A stretch of 47,263 bases of DNA. Origin: Candidatus Pollutiaquabacter sp. (GTDB taxonomy: Bacteria; Bacteroidota; Bacteroidia; AKYH767-A; 2013-40CM-41-45). Numbering within the stretch: the stretch's first letter is position 1; the number at the start of each line of letters is the position of its first letter. The position numbers and the translations under genes were made by a program. This document shows, piece by piece, positions 32,655 through 44,600 of this stretch. Under the pieces are notes generated by a model that did no database searches, was not told the origin of the DNA, and saw only the letters and a program-made list of their open reading frames with translations. The DNA lies in assembly GCA_947465495.1 (NCBI GenBank), contig CANIAS010000019.1, positions 1-47,263 of the forward strand. Reading direction: 5' to 3'.

Positions 32655-34115
32655 ATGAAGCAGATTCGTCTATTACTTGCATTCATTATATTGTTGCCAT
32701 TCTGTCTTTCTGCACAGGCTGACTTTACCATTGTGGTTCACTTTTCGCAAGGAGCACCAAGCGATGCTCGATTGCTCATTGATAAGACGCTGCTTGCTGC
32801 TGAGCCGGAGGTGACCAACGTTAATTTTCAATCTGGATCAGTAACACTGCAAGCACGTGTAAATGCGCCTCGACAAGTCGAACTCGTTTTTGGCACCTAT
32901 CGTTTTGTGCTCTATGCAGAGCCGGGAGGAACGATGAATTTTACCGTGGATGAATCCGGCGTATCTCCCAATGTGCAGCTGGATGGTACACTTGCTCAAG
33001 CGAATGGTTTATTGCAACGGTTCTTTCGAGAATTCAATGCGGATTTTCAAGACAGCATCCAGTTTGCAAAAATGATGAACGCGACTGTAGACGACTTCGA
33101 AATGCAGCTTTTTTCTGCGCGCAAAAAGCAATTAGAATTTCTTCGTAGCGATGCTTCCTGGAATGGGTTGTCAACCTTCTTTAAGAATTATATGCAAGAT
33201 GAGGTGAATTACAGGTACTGGAATTTACTACTGGCGTATCCAATCATTCGCGCTAACAGTGATCGGAATATTTTAACGGTTACTCCACTTCCGGAAGTGA
33301 TGCTGGAGCAATTAGAAAAGGTGAAGAAAGACAATCCGGAAGCGCTCACGACTATTTATTATCGGGAGTTCCTCAAATACTACGTGACCTATTTCACGTC
33401 AAAGCAAAATGGCTTTAAAAAATTCACAGACTTTTCAATTTCAGCAGAACGAAAATCAGCAACTGCTCGTGAGCGCTTCTCCGATCCGGTGTATGCCTAT
33501 TGGTTAGCGCGTTTCCTCCGCGATGATTGCGCCAACCTTTCTCCGTACATCGTTAAAAAATTGAAAGGCGAATTAACTGTGGTCGATAAGACTCAACAAT
33601 ATGCACCGCTGGTAAATAAGATCTGTGATGAGAGACTATTGGTGGCAGCCAAAACTCCTGCCGAAAAATCATCGGTTGCTACTGGTGGAAGTAATGAGCC
33701 CGAATTCACGGATGTCAATGGTAAGAAAGTTAAACTCTCCGATTTCAAAGGGAAAGTGGTATACATTGATTTCTGGGCCAGTTGGTGTGGGCCCTGCCGA
33801 ATGATGATGCCTTTTTCCAAGAAAATGCACGAAGAGCTCGACGACAAACAACGCAAACAAATTCAGTTTTTGTATATTTCCATAGATGCTAATAACGATG
33901 CGTGGATAAAAGCCATGAATGATATGGGAATTCAAGGGGTGAATGTAATCTCGCCTGGAAACTGGTCTTCTCCGGTTTGTGCGTATTACCAGATCAACAG
34001 CATCCCTCGTTACATGATCATGAATAAGAAGGGAGAGATTGTAGACCTGAATGCACCTCGACCAAATGATCCGGAGTTGTTATCGCGATTGCTACAACTT
34101 GCCAATGAGAAATAA
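32655..34115 (+). CDS. Exported TlpA-like thioredoxin-fold protein
   Basis: A 486-aa periplasmic protein with a signal peptide (1 to about 22, FCLSAQ). The N-terminal ~100 residues look like the DUF4369-type beta domain that often precedes TlpA domains in Bacteroidetes. A helical middle section (about 110-330) follows, then a thioredoxin domain (about 345-486) with the redox motif W377-CGPC (C378, C381). The start of that domain reads FTDVNGKKVKLSDFKGKVVYIDFWASWCGPC, and a cis-Pro lies in INSIPRYMIMNKKGEIV. It probably reduces or shuffles disulfides of exported proteins, which would suit the cysteine-paired surface repeats coded nearby, though that link is inference. A bidirectional terminator follows the stop. 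Confidence 0.92.
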   Translation: MKQIRLLLAFIILLPFCLSAQADFTIVVHFSQGAPSDARLLIDKTLLAAEPEVTNVNFQSGSVTLQARVNAPRQVELVFGTYRFVLYAEPGGTMNFTVDESGVSPNVQLDGTLAQANGLLQRFFREFNADFQDSIQFAKMMNATVDDFEMQLFSARKKQLEFLRSDASWNGLSTFFKNYMQDEVNYRYWNLLLAYPIIRANSDRNILTVTPLPEVMLEQLEKVKKDNPEALTTIYYREFLKYYVTYFTSKQNGFKKFTDFSISAERKSATARERFSDPVYAYWLARFLRDDCANLSPYIVKKLKGELTVVDKTQQYAPLVNKICDERLLVAAKTPAEKSSVATGGSNEPEFTDVNGKKVKLSDFKGKVVYIDFWASWCGPCRMMMPFSKKMHEELDDKQRKQIQFLYISIDANNDAWIKAMNDMGIQGVNVISPGNWSSPVCAYYQINSIPRYMIMNKKGEIVDLNAPRPNDPELLSRLLQLANEK

Positions 34116-34116
34116 A

Positions 34117-34145
34117 AAAAAGGAGCCGACGGATGGCTCCTTTTT
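34117..34145. terminator. Bidirectional terminator
   Basis: AAAAAGGAGCC (34117-34127) pairs with GGCTCCTTTTT (34135-34145) around a 7-nt loop. The A and T tracts on both sides serve the thioredoxin-like gene (+) and the convergent lipoprotein gene (-). Confidence 0.9.
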
Positions 34146-34166
34146 CATGGTATGTAATTAAATCGG

Positions 34167-35003
34167 TTAATAATCAATTCGTGCTTCATGTGTAGTACCA
34201 TCGTTGTCCAAGGAACGAATGAAGACAGGCTGATGGAGCTCGTTCAATTCATACCCTGATTTCCTGACATGATGCTCCGTGCGGCTATCCGTTTTTGTGA
34301 GAATGGGGTTGCCTATTTGTACACCTTCACCGGGCACCAGCGCCATCCTATTCAGCGTAGTCCATTCGCTATGCCCGATTTCATATTCTTCATAGGTGAT
34401 ACTCTTCAGTAATTCGCCATTACGAGTGGTGTATTGGCCCGTTAAACGTCCTAGTTGATCATATACATAGTCCGTCGTAGTAATTACATTGGTACTTAGG
34501 GATTCTATTTTATCAGACGTCTTTTTCCCTTTAACACTGAAATTGTAATCCACTTGTTGAATGGCTGTTTCATTGTTTCCGGGTAATGTTTGATAGACGG
34601 TTGCTTTTACCGGCCACATGGAAGCACCTATGTATTTAAAGACAGTACGTTCATTCAATGCCTGTAAACTATTGGTTCGATACGCAGGGATGTCGTTTCG
34701 AGTTCGACTCATTTGCTCCACGCGTCCTGATCGATCATACTTCAAGAAGATACGCTGATCATTTTTAGTAATTGTTTGTAATTGATTATCGGCATTGTAT
34801 TCAAAATAATTGATTTCGCCGTCAACGACCATCTTTTTAGGATTACGATCCTCGACCTTTTGATCGATGGGGTCTGAGTTATTTGGAAGTCGAGCAGCAG
34901 TGTTTGAAAAAGAGGATCCTGACATCATGTCCGGGTCTTTTTCACAAGCTGTCATCGTTGTACCTGCAAGGATGACAATCATCAGGAATTTCTGGGTTTT
35001 CAT
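34167..35003 (-). CDS. Lipoprotein with YD/RHS-like repeats, function unknown
   Basis: A 278-aa protein with a lipobox MTAC (Cys20) and the acidic residues EKDPD after it, suggesting an outer-membrane lipoprotein. Segments such as INYFEYNADNQLQTITKNDQRIFLKYDRSGRVEQM and TTDYVYDQLGRLTGQYTTRNGELLKSITYEE follow the YD-repeat pattern (YDxxGRL), which forms the beta shell of RHS and teneurin-like proteins, but only a few repeats are present. No toxin domain or polymorphic C-terminus is seen. It is convergent with the thioredoxin-like gene. The 190 bp upstream of it, to 35193, contain no gene I can support. Confidence 0.78.
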   Translation of the reverse strand: MKTQKFLMIVILAGTTMTACEKDPDMMSGSSFSNTAARLPNNSDPIDQKVEDRNPKKMVVDGEINYFEYNADNQLQTITKNDQRIFLKYDRSGRVEQMSRTRNDIPAYRTNSLQALNERTVFKYIGASMWPVKATVYQTLPGNNETAIQQVDYNFSVKGKKTSDKIESLSTNVITTTDYVYDQLGRLTGQYTTRNGELLKSITYEEYEIGHSEWTTLNRMALVPGEGVQIGNPILTKTDSRTEHHVRKSGYELNELHQPVFIRSLDNDGTTHEARIDY

Positions 35004-35193
35004 GGCTTTGGTTGTTTACTGTTTATCTTTCCCACATGCCCATTACTCGGGCCTTCTGACACAATGATACAACTAACAGCCCCTCTGAAGGGAGCGCCAA
35101 TGTACACTTGGTTGTTCAAGAAGGATAAGTGGTCACAATCTGACGCGAGCCGGGAAATCCTTCCTTACATGCAGGCAAAGAAGTTAAAGGTGC

Positions 35194-36654
35194 TTATACG
35201 CCTTCGCGTAACCACGTGTAAAGCGCGAGTAAAATAATAGCGGTAATATTCAGCACTAGTCCTGTGCGCACCATGTCTTTCACAGGAACCTTTCCAGTTC
35301 CAAATACGATCGTGTTGGGTGCTGTTGCAACCGGCATCATATAACCGAAAGAGGCTGAGATGGTCGCAGGGATCATGAGTAAAAGCGGGTTGATTTGAAG
35401 GGAAACCGACAGTGGTGCAAGTATTGGTAGCATGAGTTGAATGCTTGCAACGTTGGAGGCGAATTCACTGAGTAATGTTACCAAGGCTGCAATGACTAAA
35501 ACAAGAAGCCATGAAGGCATTCCAGAAATTAGCGTTAACGCTGTTGCCATTTTTTCAGCCAGTCCGCTGACTTGAAACGCTTCGGCAATGGCAAAACCGC
35601 TTCCGAATAATAGGATGATACGGAATGGGAGTTTGCTCACGTCCTTCCAGCTCAATAATGTAGATGAGGTTTGACTGCGAGAAGGCCAAAGAAATAAGAA
35701 TAGCGATGATAGAATAGCGATGGTGCTGTCTTTGATCATTTTGCCATTGTTGAACCACGAGGACCAACCTGGCATCGAAAAATTTCCGAAATCAATGGAG
35801 GTGCGTGTAAACCAAGCAAGCACGGTAAAAAGAAAAATGAAAAGAACGATTTTCTCTTCGTACGTCATTATTCCAAGTGATTCTTGTTGATTGCGGATAA
35901 ATGAACGATCAAATGGAGTATTTCCTCCTTGTTTGAAATATCGGTGACGAATTATGAAAAAGGCTGCAATCGCAAGGAGGAAGGCAAACGGAAATCCAAA
36001 CGAAAACCACGAAGTGAACGTTACTGGATTTTCTTCCGGATATAATTTGTCTGTAAATCCAACGAGAATCATATTAGTCGGAGTACCTACAATGGTGGCT
36101 AATCCGCCAATACTAGCAGTATAGGTCAGTGCAAGTAAGTAGCCCGTAGCCATTGATTCCCGTGAATGGTCTTCGAAAAGTTGATCATGATTGATTATGG
36201 CCATGACTGCAGTTAGCATCATCAGCGTGGTAGCCGTGTTTGATATCCACATGGATATCAGGAAGGTCGTGGTCATGATGCCTAGCAATACACGAATAGG
36301 TGTTGCACCGGCACGTTGAATAATAGCGTAGGCCAACCGTTGGTGCAGTTTCCATTTTTCCATGGCAAAGGCAAGGAAGAAGCCGCCCATAAAAAGAAAG
36401 ATGGTCTGCTCCATGTATTGTTGCGAAACAGAGGCTGTATCCATAATGCCTAGAAATGGCAGCAGGACGATCGGTAGGAGGGATGTGATGCCTAGGTCGA
36501 CCACTTCGGTAATCCACCATATTGCCATCCAAAGAGTCATGGCGGCTGTTCCTGCCATGGCATGGGTTAATTGTTTTTCTCTAAGAAAAAAATACACTGC
36601 AAATGCCAGAACGGGTCCGAGTAGAAGAAAAATTCGATGGCGGATGTTGTTCAT
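35194..36654 (-). CDS. DASS/SLC13-family sodium-coupled carboxylate transporter
   Basis: A 486-aa inner-membrane protein with about 11-12 hydrophobic helices. Family signatures: the SNT motif of the first hairpin (WISNTATTLMMLTAV), GGLATIVGTPTN just after it, and the second-repeat region EFASNVASIQLMLPIL and PVATAPNTIVFG. These form the Na+ and carboxylate sites in VcINDY-type transporters, which import succinate, citrate or related di- and tricarboxylates. Divalent-anion specificity (including sulfate) cannot be excluded. It is divergent from the POT gene (110 bp between starts). Confidence 0.92.
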   Translation of the reverse strand: MNNIRHRIFLLLGPVLAFAVYFFLREKQLTHAMAGTAAMTLWMAIWWITEVVDLGITSLLPIVLLPFLGIMDTASVSQQYMEQTIFLFMGGFFLAFAMEKWKLHQRLAYAIIQRAGATPIRVLLGIMTTTFLISMWISNTATTLMMLTAVMAIINHDQLFEDHSRESMATGYLLALTYTASIGGLATIVGTPTNMILVGFTDKLYPEENPVTFTSWFSFGFPFAFLLAIAAFFIIRHRYFKQGGNTPFDRSFIRNQQESLGIMTYEEKIVLFIFLFTVLAWFTRTSIDFGNFSMPGWSSWFNNGKMIKDSTIAILSSLFLFLWPSRSQTSSTLLSWKDVSKLPFRIILLFGSGFAIAEAFQVSGLAEKMATALTLISGMPSWLLVLVIAALVTLLSEFASNVASIQLMLPILAPLSVSLQINPLLLMIPATISASFGYMMPVATAPNTIVFGTGKVPVKDMVRTGLVLNITAIILLALYTWLREGV

Positions 36655-36683
36655 GGAATCGGATGAGATGTCCGAAGATAAAC

Positions 36684-36691
36684 CAAAAATA
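36684..36691 (-). promoter_or_regulatory. Candidate -7 box of the DASS gene
   Basis: On the minus strand TATTTTTG matches TAnnTTTG exactly, 29 nt before the ATG. The nearest TTG is 15 nt away, shorter than usual. Confidence 0.4.
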
Positions 36692-36763
36692 TAAATCCAC
36701 TGGTTTCAAGCCGATTCGCGGAGGTGTTGGATTTATTCCGTTGCAGTCAGTATCTTGCTACCC

Positions 36764-38398
36764 ATGAAAGAAAAGAAACATCCCTCCGGATTACCTTATT
36801 TATTTTTTACGGAAATGTGGGAACGCTTCGGCTATTACCTCATGATTGGTATTTTCTTTTTGTACATGACGGATGCTGTGAAAGGCGGACTTGCGCTAGA
36901 AAAGAAAGAGGCATCGGACATCTTTGGAACTTTCATCGCGTTGGTTTATTTAACGCCATTTGTTGGGGGCTTGCTCGCTGATCGGCTGCTGGGTTATCGC
37001 GTCTCCATCACGATTGGAGGCGTATTGATGGGGCTTGGTTACATGACATTGGCCATTCCCGGAAAGACTGCTTTCTTGGTCGCATTGGCACTGATCATTT
37101 TAGGTAACGGTTTCTTCAAGCCGAATATCACTACGCTGCTTGGTGCGCTTTACAATGATCCTCGTTACAAAGAGCGGAAGGATACGGGTTTTAATATTTT
37201 CTATATGGGAATCAATGTAGGTGCGTTCATCTGCAATTTTTTTGCTGCCTACTTACGCAATTCGTTCGGCTGGGGACAAGCATTCATTGCTGCTGGCATC
37301 GGTATGTTTGTGGGAGTGATTGTGTTTTGGATGGGTAATCGTCATTACAAACACGTCGATGTACGTCGGGAAGTGCAGCCGGAAGACATGCGACTTTCCA
37401 GTGTATTTACGATGGTATTGTTGCCGGCAATCCTGGCCGGGATACTTGGTTGGATGATTCCCGGAAATGTTTTCGGATCCGATAGCACCGATGCCTTTTT
37501 ATTCGGCGCATTGCCCGTAGCGCTATTTTATGTTTCGTTGCTCTTTAAACTCAATGAACATGATCGTCGCCCGGTGAAAGCATTGTTGGCAATCTATGGA
37601 GTTGTTATAATATTTTGGGCGGTATTCAAACAAAATGGAACTGCTTTGACTACCTGGGCTGAAAGTTATACCGACCGTGAGCTGCCGGCTAAAGTAGTTC
37701 CAGCAGCTCGTACCATGGGAATGGTACAGGATGTTACTTATTTGCAGGATTCATTTCCAAAGATTGACGCGCAATTCCGAACTTCCAAAGATGCTGATGG
37801 AAAATTGATAAAAGACGTAGAGTACCCTCCGTATTTTAAAAATCTACCTGCCAGTCAGCGACCGCAAGAAGGGACAGAATTGCATTTGTTATCGACCGAA
37901 TTGTTTCAGTCCATCAATCCATTTTTCATTGTATTGTTTACCCCGCTAGTGGTTGCTTTTTTTGGATTTTTAAGGAGTCGAAAAAAAGAGCCTTCTACGC
38001 CGGAGAAGATTTTCATTGGGTTGTTGATTACTGCGCTATCTACATTGGTAATGGTTGCTGCCGTTTCAGCCTGTAACGATGGACTGACGAAAAGTTCTGC
38101 TTGGTGGCTGATTGGTACCTACGGAGTAATCACCTTTGGTGAGTTATGTTTGAGTCCGATGGGACTATCTCTGGTGTCCAAACTTAGTCCCCCACGAATT
38201 ACTGCGCTGATGATGGGTGGTTGGGCATTAGCGACCTCCATCGGCAATAAACTATCAGGTGTATTGGCTTCGTTATGGGATACCTACGATAACAAAGCCG
38301 ATTTTTTTAAAGTCAATTTTGTATTAACGCTGATTGCGGCCGGTGGAATACTCTTGATGCTGAAATGGCTGACAAAGATTGTGAAGGAGCATTCTTAA
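36764..38398 (+). CDS. POT-family proton-dependent peptide transporter
   Basis: A 544-aa MFS transporter that imports di- and tripeptides with protons. The first helix carries the family ExxER motif E17-x-x-E20-R21 (TEMWERFGYYL). FKPNITTLLGALY and FYMGINVGAFICNFFAAYLR, the PTR2 signature, follow. About 12-14 hydrophobic segments are seen, with a long loop at 300-375. An in-frame TTG at 36755 would add three residues, but the ATG at 36764 is the better start. It is divergent from the DASS transporter, so the pair may scavenge peptides and carboxylates. Confidence 0.93.
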   Translation: MKEKKHPSGLPYLFFTEMWERFGYYLMIGIFFLYMTDAVKGGLALEKKEASDIFGTFIALVYLTPFVGGLLADRLLGYRVSITIGGVLMGLGYMTLAIPGKTAFLVALALIILGNGFFKPNITTLLGALYNDPRYKERKDTGFNIFYMGINVGAFICNFFAAYLRNSFGWGQAFIAAGIGMFVGVIVFWMGNRHYKHVDVRREVQPEDMRLSSVFTMVLLPAILAGILGWMIPGNVFGSDSTDAFLFGALPVALFYVSLLFKLNEHDRRPVKALLAIYGVVIIFWAVFKQNGTALTTWAESYTDRELPAKVVPAARTMGMVQDVTYLQDSFPKIDAQFRTSKDADGKLIKDVEYPPYFKNLPASQRPQEGTELHLLSTELFQSINPFFIVLFTPLVVAFFGFLRSRKKEPSTPEKIFIGLLITALSTLVMVAAVSACNDGLTKSSAWWLIGTYGVITFGELCLSPMGLSLVSKLSPPRITALMMGGWALATSIGNKLSGVLASLWDTYDNKADFFKVNFVLTLIAAGGILLMLKWLTKIVKEHS

Positions 38399-38408
38399 AC
38401 TAAGAATG
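38390..38408 (+). terminator. Hairpin across the POT stop codon
   Basis: CATTCTTA (38390-38397) pairs perfectly with TAAGAATG (38401-38408) around a 3-nt loop. The stop codon (38396-38398) lies inside the stem/loop. A short GCTT-TGT-AAGC hairpin and a T5 run (about 38423-38427) follow. Termination strength is uncertain. Confidence 0.4.
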
Positions 38409-38551
38409 GCTTTGTAAGCACGTTTTTCACCTCCAATCAGTTAGTTTTTTGTTATCCTCATTTTTTTTACCCTTCATCGTGGTCGAAAAAGGTGTGTTTG
38501 GGGTTAGTCGTACATGTTTTTTTACTGCGAAATAGTAATTGTTTGACACCA

Positions 38552-38579
38552 TTTGTGCTGTCAATTGCGCCGTATTTTG
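38552..38579 (+). promoter_or_regulatory. Weak promoter candidate of the giant adhesin
   Basis: TTTG (38552-38555), 17 nt, then TATTTTG (38573-38579), one base short of TAnnTTTG. It gives a ~55-nt leader to the ATG at 38642. Low confidence; the 243-bp interval to the POT gene shows no other feature beyond the hairpin. Confidence 0.25.
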
Positions 38580-38641
38580 TATATTTATTATATCAGTAAC
38601 AGGTTGTATCATTGTACAACATTCATATTGTCATTTCCCGC

Positions 38642-41600
38642 ATGAATACGAATCAAAACATCAAATTTGACTTAAAAACTATGATTATTAATTGGAATTC
38701 CAGTAGAAAAGCAATGGTTTTCGGTCGATGGTTAACGTTGGTAGTTTTTGTCGTCGGAATTTTAATAACAACGGAGTGTGCTGCACAAAATGTGTTAGTG
38801 ACGGCCACCGCAGGAACGACGAGTGGCTCCTACCTTACGCTGAGTGATGCATTCACGGCATTGAATACTGGTACACACCAGGGAGCTATTACCATTAAAA
38901 TTGTAAATAATACATCCGAGCCGGGCGCTCCAACGGCATTACTCAAGAGTGCTGCCCCTTCTAATTACACGAGTGTATCCATTAGTCCTTCCGGCGGCAA
39001 CTGGACCATCGGTGGTACGATTACCGCCAACCGTGCCATTGTCGAATTGAACGGCGCTGATAACGTGACGATTGATGGTGACGATCCAAACGTTACGGGT
39101 ACTCGAAATCTGACTATTGGTTTTTCTCTTCGAGCGGCGACCGCAGCAGCCTGTATTCGTGTGAGTTCAAATTCTACTACTGGTACTGATGGTGCAAATA
39201 ACAACACGATAAAGAATTGTATTATAACAGGAAATAGGTCCAATTTGAATACCACGGCTACGTATGGTATTAACCTGTCGAACTATTCCACGACATCGTT
39301 GTCTACTGGCGGGTACAGTTCTATAAATAACCGTTTTGAGAATAACCTCATTACTCGTTGTTATCATGGTGTTTGGGCAGTTGGCGCTTCGGCTCTTTAT
39401 CCCAATACAGGCATTCAGATCGTCAATAACATACTTGGAGATGGTACCGTTGCCGGAAATATTGGGAATCGAGGAGTTATCATCAGCTACTCAGCAACTA
39501 CCGAAGCTCAGGCAGCTATCATCAGTGGCAACGAAATTGTAGGAGGTGACCCGGGAACAAACGGTTACGGTGCCACCATCGCCGGTATTGAAATTGGTGC
39601 CGTTAATTTTGGTGCCAAGATTTTCAACAACTACGTTCACGATATCAAACAGCCAAGCACTGCCGGGTATGGCTCGTATGGAATTTACTTTACGGGAACG
39701 ACTTCTTGTGACTCTATTCGTTTTTATAACAACATCGTGCGTGATATTACGTGCAGTAATTTTACAGCAGCAACTACTTCGACGTTTACGAACTATGGCG
39801 TTTTTGTTTCCAGTAGTGCAACTGTCACGTTTGGTGATTTTAGCAATAATACCATTGTATTGAACATAGCCAATCCCACCGGTTCGACCGTTAATCCAAT
39901 ATCCTATGCCGTTTCTTTCGGCGCAAGTAGTGTGCGCATAAATAAATTCCGAAATAATATTATTGTAAATGGTGTTTCATCCACCAATTCTGTTGGTATA
40001 TATACCAATAGCAGCGCGATTTTTACGGCAGCCAATTATACTTCGTTTGGTGGACAAGTATGGGATAATAATTGTTACTGGGTTCCTGCAGGAGTAATCG
40101 GCTATTATGCCGCAACAAGTCAAGCTACTATCGCTGCATGGAGAACGGCCTCAGGGAAAGACATCAATTCGTATAACATTCAGCCTAATTTCGTGTCGAC
40201 TACCGACTTGCATATCAATGGCGCAATTTCTTCGTTGTTGGAGTCCGGCGGCCAGGCCACACGATACACGGTTGATTTCGATAATCAGTCTCGTCCTGGT
40301 CCTGCCGGGTCGGTTCGTGGAGGTGCAACTACTTTTGATGTAGGAGCGGATGAATTTGATGGCTTGCCATTTGCCCCACTAAGTATCACCAGTGCAGTGG
40401 CAACAGCAGCTGCTTGTTCGGCCATTACACATACTGTTACAGCTATAATAAATCCTGGCGCAATGCCACTTACATCAGTTATTTTGTCTAGCTCTTTCAA
40501 TGGCATTGCTCAATCGCCAATCACCATGGTTAATACGTCGGGCACTACGTGGACTGCTACTATTCCAGCCGCAAATCCATCGTATGCCAATGTTGCCTGG
40601 ACGATTTCAGCAACAAATGCAGCCGGTGTAACAACGGCTTCTGGTTCGTACCAGGACAATCCATTGTATGGAGTTGGATTAAATGCCAGTGCAACGCCTG
40701 CTACTTTGTGCGCTGGATCCGCTACTTCGTTATCCGTGGATGGTACTTATAGCGCCGTTTCATCCACGTATTCAAATCCGCCTGCGGTTACGTATCCGAC
40801 CGATGATGAAGATTTCGGCGGCATTACGCTCACAGACTCTGCTGGTGTAGTTACTGTGCTTTCCAATACAAGCACAATAAATTCATTGGTAGGCACCATC
40901 GGTACGGCGGCAGGTGTTGCTGGAAGCTACTCAGACTTCACCGCTTTCGGCCCCTATTCATTGACAGCCGGAAGTACGTATAATTTTTCCTGTTCGGCTT
41001 TATCCGGAGCTACTGCCTATCTAAATAATTCAGCTATTTACATCGACTTCAATCGGGATGGTGATTTTTCAGACCAGGGTGAAAACGTGTTTGTGGAAGC
41101 TGCGGCAGTAAATAATGGAGCGCATACAGTGACTGGCTCGTTTACATTGCCAGCAACCGCTTTCAGTGGACTCGCCCGAATGCGTGTTCTTTGTAACGAA
41201 GGTGCTGTTACTGGACCAACTATGACGATCACTCGTGGTGAATACGAAGACTATACGATCAATATATCCAGTGCTTACAATGGTGGAGGTGGAGTAGTAC
41301 CTGCTTTGACTTTCAATTGGAAAAATGGTGCTACAACCATAGGTAGCGGCACACCGTATACAACTAATGTAAGTTCCAGTACTTCCTATACAGTAACCGG
41401 AACTACCACCGCTGGATGTTTGGCATCAGCTAGTGTTTCGGTTACTGCAATCCCTACCCCATCCGCGCCAATTGTAACCAATTCGGTTCAATGCAGTCCA
41501 GGCGTTGCAGCTGCTTCAGTAGCCTCTTCAAGCGGCTTGACTGCCCCTGTGTTTAATTGGTATGCGAATGCGACTGGTGGCTCGGCGCTGCAGTCTAGCA

Positions 41601-44600
41601 CGGCTTCGACTTATGGAACTGCTATCAGTGCAACAACTATTTTCTACGTGTCTGAATTCGACGGAACATGTGAAAGTAGTCGTACGCCAGTCACTGCAAC
41701 TGTTAATACTCCCCCTGCGATTACAACTTCAGGGCCGGTAACCATTTGTGCAGGAACCTCTGCCACATTGTCGGCTTCAAGTTCCAATACTGGTTATTCC
41801 TACACATGGGATGGTGGACTAGGTAATGGTGCCGTAGTAACTGCTACTCCTTTAGCTACTAGAAATTACACAGTGACGGCATTGGATACCACTGCAGGAA
41901 GAGTATCTTCTGGATGTATAACTACAGCTAGTCTTAGCATCACTGTAAATCCTACTGTTAGTGGAGCTAGTGCAAATGCTAGCGCATCCATGATTTGTAG
42001 CGGCGGTTCCGTCAATTTGACCGCTACGGCAGCCAACCAGATTACGTCTCCAGGTTATTCGTTGAATGGTAACTCCGGCGTTTCTTTTATAGATGTTTCA
42101 ACTACAGGAGTGTCTGTTGGTACGCTTGCTGACGATAGCGAGCACAATATCTCACTGCCTGCTACATTCCGTTTCAACGGCGTGTCCTATACAAACGCTC
42201 GCGTTGGCAACAACGGTGTGCTAGTATTTGGCGCAACCACTGGCGATATTGTAAATAATAATTCATCGCTACCACAAGGAATTGCAACCACTGCTACCAG
42301 CACTACTGGAATCATAACAGGAACTGGAAATTCAGTCGCTGCAATTTGTGCTAACTGGGATGATATTATGCCATCTACTACAGTTAGCACGTCTATCGCC
42401 ACCCAGTTAGTAGGAAATATTTACGTGGTACAATGGACCAATGAAGACAATAATAACGCTGCGGGTAACGGAACTATCACCTTTGAAATTCAGTTAAATC
42501 TACTTACAGGTGTTATCAATATCGTCTATCCTGATATTACCTATGGCGCAGCGGGATATGATGGAGGTGGTTCGGCAACGATTGGTTTGAACTTCAGTTC
42601 TTTGTCCGCGTTACAGTTTTCGTATAATTCAGCATCCCTGGTGAATGGTCAATCCATCACCTTTACGCCAAATTCGTCCGCATTAACTTATTCTTGGACA
42701 TCAATACCTTCGGGCTTTACCTCCTCGCTTCAAAATCCGGCAGTCGCTTCTCAGACGGTGTCTACAACATATACCGTAGTCGCTTCTAATGCTTCGGGCT
42801 GTACGAGTTCTGCCTCCGTTTCTGTAAACGTCAGCAATCTTTCTGCAGCTGCTTCAGCTACTGCTGTAAGTTGTTTCGGAGGGAGCAACGGTACCATCAC
42901 AGCTGCTGGATCAGGATCCACCGGTGTTTATACCTATTCTTTAAATGGAACTAATTATCAGTCGAGTGGAATATTCTCAGGCAAGGCCGCAGGTGCTTAT
43001 ACTGTTTATGTAAAGGATGTGAATGGTTGTACCTCTACAGCATCTGTTACCGTTAGTCAGCCAGCTTTACCGGTGTCATTTAGTGTAGCTTCAGGTACGA
43101 ATCCGATTTGTTTCAATAGTACCAATGGAACAATTAGTTTTTCCGCCATGGGTGGTACTGGAGCTATTTCGTATCAAGTAAATGGAAATGCTGCGACATC
43201 ACCTATGACTGGATTAGTTGCTGGTACCTATGTGGTAGTTGCAACGGATGTAAATGGTTGTACGGCATCAACTTCCATCACGTTGGGTAACCCTATTGCA
43301 CCTTCCTTAGTAGCTACTGCGAGTGGTGTAAATTGTTATGGTGGCACATCTTCATTAAATGCTACCGGAGGATTTGCTACTTATACATGGTCTGGTCCTA
43401 ATAATTATGCTGCATCGACCCAATCGGCAGCTACTACGGCAGCGGGTGTTTATTCGGTAATGGCAACGACCTTGGAAGGATGTACTTCAACGGCCTCGGC
43501 AACGGTTACGATACCATCGTTATTAACGGTGTCGGCGAATGCTACTAACGCCTTGTGTTATGGTGGCAATGGTACGGTAGTAGTTGTTGCAAATGGTGGT
43601 CTGCCGCCCTATTTCGGTACAGGATCATTTTCTGTATTAGCCGGTAGTTATACCTATACAATTACGGATGCCAATGGTTGTGTGGCTACTGCATCCGCTA
43701 GTGTCACTGCTCCAACGCAATTGGTTGCTAATTCGGTGGGCACGGATGTGAATTGCAATGGTGGCACTGCAACAGTAACAGTAACTGCTGTTGGAGGCAC
43801 GGTACCTTATACTGGTGTTGGAGTTAACACGGTCAATGCAGGTACTTATACCTATACCATTACGGATGCTAATGCATGTCTTTCTTATACATCAATTACT
43901 ATTGGACAACCTGCTGCGCTTTCAGTGACAGCTAATGCTGCCAATTCAACGGTTTGTACAGGTGGTTCTACCACAATTACGGTAGCTGCTACTGGAGGTA
44001 CTGCTCCGTATGCTGGCATAGGTGCTTTCCCGCAGGGAGCCGGCATTCAAACATACACGGTAGTTGATGCTAATAACTGTAGCGCTTCCGCATCAGCAAC
44101 TGTTTCAATTCCTAATTTTATTATTATTGCTACTGCCGGTACACATGGTGTGATTTCTGATGCTGGTACTAATACAGTTGCATGTGGCACGGGCAAGTCA
44201 TTTACCATTACTCCGGATGCATGTTACCATGCCGTCGATGTAATTGTTGATGGAGTTTCAGTTGGCGCTGTCAGCTCCTATAGTTTCACAAATGTTTTAC
44301 TTAATCATGATATAACGGCTACGTTTGCTATCAATACATATACAGTCACTACTTCGGCTTCCAACGGTGGAACAATTACATCAGGTGCTATAGCAAATTG
44401 CGGGTCGTCCTTGTCTTTTACAGCCACTGCTGATCCGTATGCTCAGCTGGATAATTTGGTAGTTGATGGTGTTACTATTCCCTTTCCTGCAGGTACAACT
44501 ACGACTACATATACCCTTAGTACTATTAGTGCCAGTCATTCTATTCTGGCGAACTTTAGCGTTGTTATCTGTGCCAATCCTCCTGTAGCTACAACTCCTT

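Noticed and set aside
34167-35003. RHS toxin or polymorphic-toxin gene
   Set aside because: Only a few YD-like repeats are present in a 278-aa lipoprotein, with no toxin domain or immunity gene.
38399-38641. Minus-strand 61-codon frame between the POT gene and the adhesin
   Set aside because: The low-complexity peptide has no homology I recognise, and the interval is better read as 3' hairpin plus promoter region.
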